The notes beneath the pieces were generated by a model. The model did not search any database. It saw only the letters and a program-made list of their open reading frames with translations, and had not been told where the DNA came from. A stretch of DNA of 64,000 nucleotides from Gracilaria domingensis. Lineage: Eukaryota; Rhodophyta; Florideophyceae; Gracilariales; Gracilariaceae. Where the stretch lies: contig VCMS01000045.1 in the NCBI GenBank assembly GCA_022539475.1, forward strand, positions 62,001 through 126,000. Direction: 5' to 3'. Shown here piece by piece: positions 20,871 to 28,939 of this stretch (position 1 is the stretch's first letter; every line of letters starts with the position of its first letter). The translations under genes were made by a program, and so were the position numbers.

Positions 20871-22916
20871 ATGACGGTCTCCAATCCAGCCTCCCCGGTC
20901 TCTTCTAACGGCGACTCCGGTCCACCCCTCTCCACGCGTACTGCGGTAGTGTCTCCTCCGATACCTCGGCGTTCGCTTCCTCCCCTCTCGCTTCCAGCGC
21001 TTTCTTCTCTTCCTCGCGCCGCTTCCGCGATGCCGAACCCGAATCAGGGTAGCAACCAACCGCCTGGCGGGTCTCAGAACCAATACGTTGGTGGTTTCGC
21101 TGGGCCTTCACACCCTTCCTCCTCTGGAGTGCCTCTCTCACAGCCGTCTTCCGCTGGCGTTCCGTTTCCACAACCGGTCAATCCGGGATTTCACACGGCT
21201 CCTCTTCCCCAGACGGGTGGTCAACTTCCGCCCCCGGCGTCTGTACCGCAGTGGAACTGGATCGCTCCTGCTGTTCCGGTCCAACCGGTAGTCAACCCGT
21301 ATGCGGGCGCGTGGGCGTCGTATGACGAACTCGACAACGTCGACCCTCGCAGCAATCCCACACCGTTCTTACGGGCTCCGTGGTTTCATCCGCAAAGCGT
21401 GACCAATCGTTCCCTCGTCGAGGCGTATGCCGATGGCAGTGGTCACCTCCCAGGAGGCGTGCACGTCTGGATGACGGTGACGTTCGACTGGCATTACCGG
21501 ATCACCGTGCCTACCAACGCGCTCGTCCACCATCGTGGTCAGTCGCACAACTCCGCCCGAGCGGCCATGGTTCGCGTAGCGCACATGCGCATGTTTCGCA
21601 CGTACTCAGAGCGCCCGATTCCGGCGGACTTCCGTTTCGACGTGGCCTTCTTCCGAACACTCGGCGAAATCCAATATGGAGAGAATCTTGCCCGGCTCGC
21701 CGGTGTGGTGGAGCGTTACCAGAACGTCCCCGTTCACCAGGATCTCCTGTGCTGGACCCGTCCGCTTCTGCGTGCAGAATTTCGATATCTCCCACGCGTA
21801 CCGCGGTCCAACTACCTTCAAACAATGATCCGTCCCGAACGACGTGCCCGCTCCCGATGGGGTTACCTTATCCCGTATCAAAACACGGAGTCAAACCGGA
21901 TTCGTCCGCGCCACATGCGTGGGAGATATGTTCCTCTCCCCTTTGTGTGGGCGTCCGTGGAGGTCTGCCGTGGCTGTTACGTGGAACTCCCCCCCTGTCT
22001 CACGTATGTGGGTAGTAGGCTCGTGACAAACCCGTTTACGGGATGGTGGAGCGTTGTCCTCACGGAGTGGGCGGCGCGAACAGCGGTGTATCTCCTCAAC
22101 GAGGTATATGACCAGTATCGACTGTGGTTCATTCCCCCGCGCTTGCGGCAACTCATCCGAGCCTTGGATCTCACTATCCCGCTTGGCGGTAATGGAAACT
22201 TCTCGGAAGTCATGTGCCTCTTGCGAGTGATTGATGGAGTCGACTGGAACCAGGTTCCTCGTTCGCAGAGCGCGCGCGACGAAGGCGATCTTGCCATTGA
22301 CCGGTCTCCGGGTCGCAGGTCCCCACTGTCGGGTGATTACATCTACTACGACCCCTGGACACGGGTGCCGATTACCAACGCCGAGGCGGAACTTCTTCGG
22401 AATGCCGAGCGAGTCATCCCTCCGGGGCACCCAACGGGTTTCATCATGACTGGTGAGTTCTTTCACCCTGTCGGGGATCAAAACATCATGGTTGATGACG
22501 CTCCCGATGACGGTGACGACTATGGCGATGACAACTTCGCAGCAGCTCCGGTGGAGGGGGCAGTACCTGCTTCAGCAGTGCCAGGTCCCCAAGCGGGTGT
22601 CGACGCGATCTTCCCGACTCCGGTGAATGTTCCCTCTGCGCCTCTAGCGGCTCCTGGGCCCGTAGTGGCTCCTGTTCCTACGCCTGTGGCGGTTCCGACT
22701 CCAGCGGAGAATGTTGCTTCGCCTGCGATGGCGGCGTCGGCTACGCCGAACGAAGCCGCGAACGCGGGACTTACCGACGAAGCACGGGCTGCCGTGATAG
22801 CTCAATTCCTCAGCGAGGCTGGTATCTCCGACTCGACATCTGGCGACGTCTCGCAGATGCGCGACGCGCTAATTGCGCAGCTTGCGAACGCTGGAGACCA
22901 GCAGGAATCCGAGTAA
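20871..22916 (+). CDS. Antisense accessory protein of gypsy element, unknown family
   Basis: 681-codon open frame on the strand opposite to gag-pol, lying between the pol end and the 3' LTR. Residues about 1-130 are Pro/Ser/Gly/Gln rich; a central part of about 400 residues is globular-looking, with many Trp, Tyr and Arg (for example WMTVTFDWHYRITVP and PFTGWWSVVLTEWAART); the tail is acidic then Ala/Pro rich. There is no signal peptide, no membrane anchor and no cysteine-rich ectodomain, so it is not an envelope-like protein. TATTTAA at 20854-20860 could serve as TATA box; if so, the first ATG after the start of transcription would be 21030 (MPNPNQGS, 628 aa). Additional antisense frames between pol and 3' LTR are known in some plant gypsy elements, but I do not recognise this protein. 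Confidence 0.7.
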   Translation: MTVSNPASPVSSNGDSGPPLSTRTAVVSPPIPRRSLPPLSLPALSSLPRAASAMPNPNQGSNQPPGGSQNQYVGGFAGPSHPSSSGVPLSQPSSAGVPFPQPVNPGFHTAPLPQTGGQLPPPASVPQWNWIAPAVPVQPVVNPYAGAWASYDELDNVDPRSNPTPFLRAPWFHPQSVTNRSLVEAYADGSGHLPGGVHVWMTVTFDWHYRITVPTNALVHHRGQSHNSARAAMVRVAHMRMFRTYSERPIPADFRFDVAFFRTLGEIQYGENLARLAGVVERYQNVPVHQDLLCWTRPLLRAEFRYLPRVPRSNYLQTMIRPERRARSRWGYLIPYQNTESNRIRPRHMRGRYVPLPFVWASVEVCRGCYVELPPCLTYVGSRLVTNPFTGWWSVVLTEWAARTAVYLLNEVYDQYRLWFIPPRLRQLIRALDLTIPLGGNGNFSEVMCLLRVIDGVDWNQVPRSQSARDEGDLAIDRSPGRRSPLSGDYIYYDPWTRVPITNAEAELLRNAERVIPPGHPTGFIMTGEFFHPVGDQNIMVDDAPDDGDDYGDDNFAAAPVEGAVPASAVPGPQAGVDAIFPTPVNVPSAPLAAPGPVVAPVPTPVAVPTPAENVASPAMAASATPNEAANAGLTDEARAAVIAQFLSEAGISDSTSGDVSQMRDALIAQLANAGDQQESE

Positions 22917-23408
22917 CTCGTGCAGCTTCTCCTCTAGGGAGTCCTTCCTAGCTGATACCCAATAACTTGGCCGTTGTGTGCTCGACTAGCGAGCCACAAC
23001 ATAGTAACATTGACCAGTAAACTGTGAACTTCTCTTGATCTCAAGACTTCTTCCCTTCTTCCAAGGTGTATACTTCTTAACTTCTCCCTTCCGGGGTGAT
23101 CTTCCTCTTACGAGTGCTTCTTCCTCTTACGAGTTCATCTTCCTCTTACGAGTGCTTCTTCTCTTCTGAGCTTCCTTTTCCTCTTCATAGAGTCTTCTTC
23201 CTCTTGCGAGTGCTTCTTAACTTCTCCTCTTCCTGAGGGCGTTACTATTCGAACTTCAACTGTCCTCTCAATAGAGTGTCTCCTCACCACGCGAGTAGCG
23301 GTACCGTACTCCTCCGGAGGTTGTCGCAGCGTTCCTCGATTGAGTGTTGTGGTTCGTAGAACCGTTCGTGCGCGGTACGCGATAAGCTTCCGTCTCCAGC
23401 GACGTGTG
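22917..23408. repeat. Pyrimidine-rich short direct repeats in gypsy spacer
   Basis: Between the ends of pol and the antisense frame. From about 23040 to 23235 the plus strand repeats CTTCCTCTTACGAGTG with variants (starts near 23103, 23121 and 23141, spacing 18-20 bp) within a CTTCTTCC-rich tract. The two convergent frames end here, so the repeats may separate them or carry 3' processing signals. Beyond 23235 nothing is recognised. Confidence 0.7.
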
Positions 23409-26400
23409 TTAACCGACCATCGCTTGATGTAGATTAGCCGGCAACGCCGTGTTAGTAAGACGGTGGTACTGCACGATCTTCGATCGGGGTAGGTGCTCCA
23501 CGGGTTCGTCCGAGTCCCGCGACGGCGGATAGCCATACCAGCGTACCTGGTACTGAACATACCCCTTCGGGTTCCAACTGTGCCCCACTATGTGGTCGAC
23601 AACGAACTCTTTCGAGTAAACTCCCCGCTCGAGCTCTTCCTGCGAAGGGTCGTCAGCGTGCCGCGGCGGTGCCGTTACATAGTCACCAGCGGTGCTGTGA
23701 GTTTCTCCTGACGCCTTCGGCGGTAAGTGTGTCCTCCGCTGAGTGGTCGCTTCCGGAATCCGGGTCTTCTCAAGCAGCTTCGCCGCTTCGGCGGGTCCGC
23801 GAACGGCTAGTTCATGCGGTAGTTCCCGTCCTGGCGGTGAAGGCGAACGCGGAGGCGGATTGTTCACCACGGCACGTGCCGGTTCACGTGACGGCGCGCG
23901 ACGGTTCGTGGTGGCAGCGCTGCCACGAGCTGTGATTGGCCCATTGTGTGGCGCGCGCTGCGCACCCCAAGATTTGTGGTGCGCAAGCGCTCCTGCAGCT
24001 GCAGTGTGCGTTTTCCCTAAATCAGGGCTGTAATCCGTATCTCCAACGAGCGGTGCGCCGTCATGACTTAGCGAAACGTCATGACGTGCGACTTGCGACT
24101 TCCCCACGGCTGGGTGCAACGGTGCACTACCATTACCCGAACCGGGGTGCTTGATCTTCGCTTCAGCGAGCGTCTTCTCTTCTTTCTGCTCTGCAGTGTC
24201 AACGATACCGGGATCTGCCGTGACTACCCTACAGCGCGCCTGCGAAGGCGGTTTGCGGCGGTCGTCAGCGGCGGAATGCGGCGACTGCGCGTCCGGAATA
24301 CTCCGTGATACAGTATCCAGCTTCGCTGTAGCCTTGCTCTGCCGAGAAGTCGGGTGTTCTTGATCAACTTCCGGCCTTGCCGTGGAAACTTCGCGAACGA
24401 GAGCATGCTCCGCGTCCTGCGTCCGTGCGACGATGGGCGCGTGTTCCTGTGACAATTCCCCAGATGGGTGAGCAATACCAGTATCCTGGGACAACCTTGA
24501 GTCCGTTCGTTGCGTGCGGTGTCCTTCCTGAAGGTCGCGATCCTTCGTGGAAGGTTGTGTATCCTCCGCAGAGTTCTGCGCGACAGCGGCCGACTGCGGC
24601 GCGTCCTTCGCGACTTCAACACGCGACAGCGGGTGATCCTTCCCACTGACAGTGGTGTCCGTAGCAACTACGTCTTCGACGGTGTCCTGAGGCGACTCTG
24701 CCTCTGCTTCATTACTTTCCCGTGAATCACGGTGCTGCGACGGTAGCGACACCGGTGACTCACTCTCCGCGACAACGCGTGAATTCCCCTCCCCCTCCTT
24801 AGGTGGAGCGTTATGGGGAGCAGTCATCACGTCAGTTGACGGTGTAACAGACGCTGTGAAACGCGATTTCACCAGCGGTGTATGTTCCGATACCTCGGCT
24901 TGCGACGATATAATCGGTACATCTGCGAGACCCCGTGTTGGGTGACGGAGCCCCACAGTGGGTGTAGTGTTCTGCGACGAGGTTCCTCGGTTCTCTGTCT
25001 GTCCAGCTTCCTGCTGTGTGTCCGAAAGTACTTCCGTGTGAACGGTTGGACCTCTTACCACGCGATCGCGGGAGAAACGCTCATGAGCGTCACCAACTTC
25101 CAGTACGACAGTGTCCTTGTTCACGCTGACAACGCGGTACGGACCATCAGCGATGGGTGAAAGCTTGTGGCGCCGCTCCTTTTCAGGGTTGTAGTACTCC
25201 TTCCTGACAAAGGCGAGGTTTCCCACTTTCAGTGGCGGTAGTGGTCTCCGTACCCGGGCATCAAAGTTCCGCTTGTAAGCGTGTTGTGCTTTCGCCATTG
25301 ACGACCTGGCGACAGGTACCATTGCGGATAACCACTGCTTCCATTGCAAGTAGTGATCCCGTATTGACGGTGACGTATCCAGCTTTGCTGATGGTTCAAC
25401 CGCAACTGGCGGTGGTGTCCGTGAGAGCACGAGCTCAAAGGGCGATAAACCAGTTACTCTGTGAACTTGCGTATTATACGCATACGTCACGGTATCCGTG
25501 TAGAGATCCCAAGTTTTCGGGTGTTCAACTGTATAAGCCCGCAACGCGGAGAGCATTGTCCGGTTAAACCGTTCGACTTGCCCATTGCATTGGGGATGAT
25601 ACGTCGTCGTGAAGAGATTCTTCACGTCGAGTATCCGACAGACATCCTGGAAGAAACGTGCAGTAAACTGCGGACCATTATCTGAGAGGAGATTGACCGG
25701 GGGACCGTAGACCATAACCCAATGGCGAACGAATGCCTCCGCAACACTGCGTGCTGTAATCGACTTCAACGGAACTGTCCGGACTAGCTTACTGAATCTA
25801 TCCGTAATAACGAGTAAGAACCGATTTCCTCGGGAAGTACGCAAGAACTCACCGAGTATATCGATGGCAATAAACTCCAACGGCGCCCTTGCGGGGAAAA
25901 GAGTTAGTTTCTTCGCATGGCGACGCTGTTTAACTCGCTCGCGAGCACAATGTGTACACGCCTTCACGGTGGTGTAGCAGTCCAACGCTAACGCGGGCCA
26001 GTAGAAATCCCGACGCAGTGTCGTGTATAACCGCTTAGCACCCGGATGGGAAGCCATCCGCGAGTGATGCGAGAGATGCAATACCCTTGTTTGTAAGGAG
26101 TGAGGAACCACAATCTGTGGGGCAGAACGAACCACTCTGACGAGGTAACCTTGTGTGTTGACCCCGAACGGGATGTTAGCACCACCATTAATTTGGGAGC
26201 GTATCCTCGTACAGAACGGGTCAGATTGCTGTTCCCGCACCAGCTCTTCTGGAGTAATGGGGACGAATGTACCGGATTCCGGGTCTTCACGGTCTGCGAC
26301 GAGCAAATCATCACAGATATCGTCCGACACGATGTCGTAGTCTTCATAACCCTCCTCCATGAGGAAACAGGGGATATCTTCATCCTCGTCATCGACGGGT

Positions 26401-28829
26401 AAGGCTTCACCTTCCGTTCCTAGACGTGAAAGAGCATCCGCTTGCGCGTTTAAACAACCCTTCTTATAGGTGACCTCGTAGTCAAACTCGGCAAGCCGAA
26501 GACGCCAACGCATTAAGCGTCCGGAAGGCTCCGTGACTGACATTAACCAACGCAAGGCGGAATGATCCGTATTGACGGTAAAGTGCACACCCATAAGATA
26601 TGGTCGTAGAGTCTGCAAAGCCCATACCATGGCGAGACACTCCTTCTCGGATACCGAGTAATTGCGCTCGTGCACGTTGAGTGTACGAGACCAATAGCCA
26701 ATTGGTTTGCGTTCCCCTTCGGGTGTAGTCTGAAAGAGAGCGCAGCCAATTTGGTAATCGCTCGAATCCGTATCCACGGTGTACGGCAACCCGTTCTTTG
26801 GTAACGCTAACACGGGTGCCGTGGTAACAGCCTCTTTAAGAGAGTTGAAGGCCTCCACTTGCGTGGGGGTAAGTGGTCCCAATTTGGGCGGTTGTCCCTT
26901 CTTCAGGAGTTCGTTGAGCGGTCCCGCGATCTTTGCGAAGCGAGAAATGAACCGTCTATAAACGTTGCATAGCCCCAGAAAGGAGCGTAGCTCTGTCTGT
27001 GTAGTGGGGTGCTTCGCCTCTTTGAGGGACTTCACGCGAGCTTCCTCGATCAGTAACCGTCCTGGACGTATGACATGGCCCAGATACTTCACTGAGTCAG
27101 TGAAAAACTCACACTTCCTCAATTTGAGAGTAATTCCAGCATCCCGCAAAGCGGTCATTATCTCTCGAACATGTTCGAGGTGATCGTCCAAACTGTTGGA
27201 AAACACGATGATGTCATCGAGGTATACCAAGCAACTCCGCCATTTGAAGCGAGCTAACAAAATGTCCAGAGCACGCTGAAACGTAGCGGGGGCGTTCGTT
27301 AGCCCGAACGGCATACGCTTAAAGCGGTATAGTCCTGAATGACAGGTAAACGCGGTCTTGTCACGGTCTTCCGGTCTAACTGGTACTTGCCAGTAACCCC
27401 AGTTTGCATCCAAAGTGGAGAACACAGTAGCATCGCCAAGCGAGTCGATATACTCGTCCATACGAGGTATGGGGTACACGTCTTTGACGGTGACATCGTT
27501 CAAGCGACGATAGTCGATACAAAAGCGCCAGGACCCATCGGGTTTCGGAGCCAGTACAACTGGAGATGCCCACGGCGACTGAGCCGGTTCTATCACGCCA
27601 GCGCGGAGCATTTTGTTGATCTGAAACTCTTCCTCTTCCCGTGCTTTCGGGCCTGCCCTGTAAGGGTGCTGAGCAATCGGCTTGGTCTCCGGCAGGAGGT
27701 CAATCCGGTGTTCCGTAGTTGAAACCTCTCCGAGGGAACCATCCCACATTGGTGTAAACTCTCGCAACATGTTGCGCAACTTCTCACGGTGTGAAACCGG
27801 TACATGACCGAGATTCAATTCTTCTAACTCCTTGATAGGGTCAATCTTGTCATAACTCGTAGGAACGGTCCTAGCTTCCGAGTCATTCGTGTGTTCAACC
27901 GTCTGGGACGGGTCCGACGCAGACGAGCGCGACGATTCTCCCTCCCCCTCCTTAGGGTGAAGCACCCCAGTGCGTTCTTCAGCAAGCCCGAGCATCTCGG
28001 CGGCAGTCACCTTTGTAGGGATAAGCGCCGTAGGGTGCGGTAAGACAGTACCAATTACTTGGTTCTTCACCAGATACTGGGGCTTCTTGCCAAAGTTGGC
28101 CAACATAACCCGAAAGGGGTTTTCGCTGTTGATTTGAACAACTCCGTTCGCCAACGCGACCTGATACTTCTCGTATAACGAGTTCAATGGTTGAACAACC
28201 CGCAAACCACGCGGTGCGGCAGTAACATCAACCCAAACCTGGGATTCTGGCGGAATAGAAATTGCACGCGCTACGCGGAGCTTCGGCGACTCCTTCGGAG
28301 GTGAGGAATCCTGTAGAGGAGCGGGTAGTGGTACCAGCTTAGCTGACGCTCGGCGTAATGAGCGACGAACAATCGGTACAACCGAACCATCTTCCATTTC
28401 CACTTCACGCGCACGCGGTCGTATGGCTTCGACATATCTGTCGCAGAAGTCACACCCTAGAATGACAGGGGCAGCGAGCGTCTTGCAGACGATGAGTTCT
28501 ACCTGCTCGATGCAGTTACCAATCCTGACAATCAGTGAAACCATTCCAGCCGTTTGTAACGGGTTATTGTTAGCATCTGCCACGTCCATGACGGGTCCAG
28601 AGCGGATTCGACAACGGACTTCCGGCGGTAGTAACGACTCAACAATGAAGTTGGGGCCAGCACCTGTATCTAAGACAGAGAGATGACGCACCATATACTG
28701 GGTGGATAGGCCAAGGTCAGCAAATATCTTGTAGTTTCGCTTGGCCAGAACCATGACTCGATCCGGGATCCGGTTGTTCCTGAACCGTATCCACGGGCGA
28801 CGTAACACACCGATGGTGGTAGAGTCCAC
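23409..28829 (-). CDS. pol: Gypsy pol: protease, RT, RNase H, integrase, chromodomain
   Basis: 1,806-codon open frame. In order: aspartic protease (LDTGAGPNFI, near residue 52), a linker with PKEGEGES, reverse transcriptase (WRFCIDYRRLND, FSTLDANWGYWQ, LVYLDDIIVFS), RNase H (TVDTDSSDYQIG), integrase zinc finger (HHSRMASHPG ... CTHC), integrase core (IDILGEF, LLSDNGPQF, NGQVERFNR), a GPY/F-type module (ADGPYRVV), then about 470 residues of polar, low-complexity sequence and finally a chromodomain (FVVDHIVGHSW ... YQVRWYGYPP). In the family chromodomains direct insertion to marked chromatin. The frame is separate from gag, as is common, and the gag-pol junction lies around 28830-28940. Confidence 0.95.
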   Translation of the reverse strand: MDSTTIGVLRRPWIRFRNNRIPDRVMVLAKRNYKIFADLGLSTQYMVRHLSVLDTGAGPNFIVESLLPPEVRCRIRSGPVMDVADANNNPLQTAGMVSLIVRIGNCIEQVELIVCKTLAAPVILGCDFCDRYVEAIRPRAREVEMEDGSVVPIVRRSLRRASAKLVPLPAPLQDSSPPKESPKLRVARAISIPPESQVWVDVTAAPRGLRVVQPLNSLYEKYQVALANGVVQINSENPFRVMLANFGKKPQYLVKNQVIGTVLPHPTALIPTKVTAAEMLGLAEERTGVLHPKEGEGESSRSSASDPSQTVEHTNDSEARTVPTSYDKIDPIKELEELNLGHVPVSHREKLRNMLREFTPMWDGSLGEVSTTEHRIDLLPETKPIAQHPYRAGPKAREEEEFQINKMLRAGVIEPAQSPWASPVVLAPKPDGSWRFCIDYRRLNDVTVKDVYPIPRMDEYIDSLGDATVFSTLDANWGYWQVPVRPEDRDKTAFTCHSGLYRFKRMPFGLTNAPATFQRALDILLARFKWRSCLVYLDDIIVFSNSLDDHLEHVREIMTALRDAGITLKLRKCEFFTDSVKYLGHVIRPGRLLIEEARVKSLKEAKHPTTQTELRSFLGLCNVYRRFISRFAKIAGPLNELLKKGQPPKLGPLTPTQVEAFNSLKEAVTTAPVLALPKNGLPYTVDTDSSDYQIGCALFQTTPEGERKPIGYWSRTLNVHERNYSVSEKECLAMVWALQTLRPYLMGVHFTVNTDHSALRWLMSVTEPSGRLMRWRLRLAEFDYEVTYKKGCLNAQADALSRLGTEGEALPVDDEDEDIPCFLMEEGYEDYDIVSDDICDDLLVADREDPESGTFVPITPEELVREQQSDPFCTRIRSQINGGANIPFGVNTQGYLVRVVRSAPQIVVPHSLQTRVLHLSHHSRMASHPGAKRLYTTLRRDFYWPALALDCYTTVKACTHCARERVKQRRHAKKLTLFPARAPLEFIAIDILGEFLRTSRGNRFLLVITDRFSKLVRTVPLKSITARSVAEAFVRHWVMVYGPPVNLLSDNGPQFTARFFQDVCRILDVKNLFTTTYHPQCNGQVERFNRTMLSALRAYTVEHPKTWDLYTDTVTYAYNTQVHRVTGLSPFELVLSRTPPPVAVEPSAKLDTSPSIRDHYLQWKQWLSAMVPVARSSMAKAQHAYKRNFDARVRRPLPPLKVGNLAFVRKEYYNPEKERRHKLSPIADGPYRVVSVNKDTVVLEVGDAHERFSRDRVVRGPTVHTEVLSDTQQEAGQTENRGTSSQNTTPTVGLRHPTRGLADVPIISSQAEVSEHTPLVKSRFTASVTPSTDVMTAPHNAPPKEGEGNSRVVAESESPVSLPSQHRDSRESNEAEAESPQDTVEDVVATDTTVSGKDHPLSRVEVAKDAPQSAAVAQNSAEDTQPSTKDRDLQEGHRTQRTDSRLSQDTGIAHPSGELSQEHAPIVARTQDAEHALVREVSTARPEVDQEHPTSRQSKATAKLDTVSRSIPDAQSPHSAADDRRKPPSQARCRVVTADPGIVDTAEQKEEKTLAEAKIKHPGSGNGSAPLHPAVGKSQVARHDVSLSHDGAPLVGDTDYSPDLGKTHTAAAGALAHHKSWGAQRAPHNGPITARGSAATTNRRAPSREPARAVVNNPPPRSPSPPGRELPHELAVRGPAEAAKLLEKTRIPEATTQRRTHLPPKASGETHSTAGDYVTAPPRHADDPSQEELERGVYSKEFVVDHIVGHSWNPKGYVQYQVRWYGYPPSRDSDEPVEHLPRSKIVQYHRLTNTALPANLHQAMVG
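24790..24803 (-). repeat. Internal polypurine-tract copy A
   Basis: Minus strand CCTAAGGAGGGGGA, 14 nt identical to the core of the terminal polypurine tract, followed by further GGGG. It lies in the disordered linker between integrase and chromodomain. Confidence 0.7.
27943..27959 (-). repeat. Internal polypurine-tract copy B
   Basis: Minus strand CACCCTAAGGAGGGGGA, 17 nt identical to the terminal tract at 20794-20810. It lies between protease and reverse transcriptase. Confidence 0.8.
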
Positions 28830-28939
28830 GTCTAAGACGGTCTGTTTCCTCGAAAGGATTTTGACCTGGGAGCGAGGCGGTGACGCCTCGGGCGCCGTAG
28901 ACCTCGACTCGGGCGCCTCTCCATTGGAGACTCCCGTAC

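Noticed and set aside
20871-22916. Reading the extra gypsy frame as an envelope gene
   Set aside because: No signal peptide, no membrane anchor, no cysteine pattern, and it is antisense to gag-pol.
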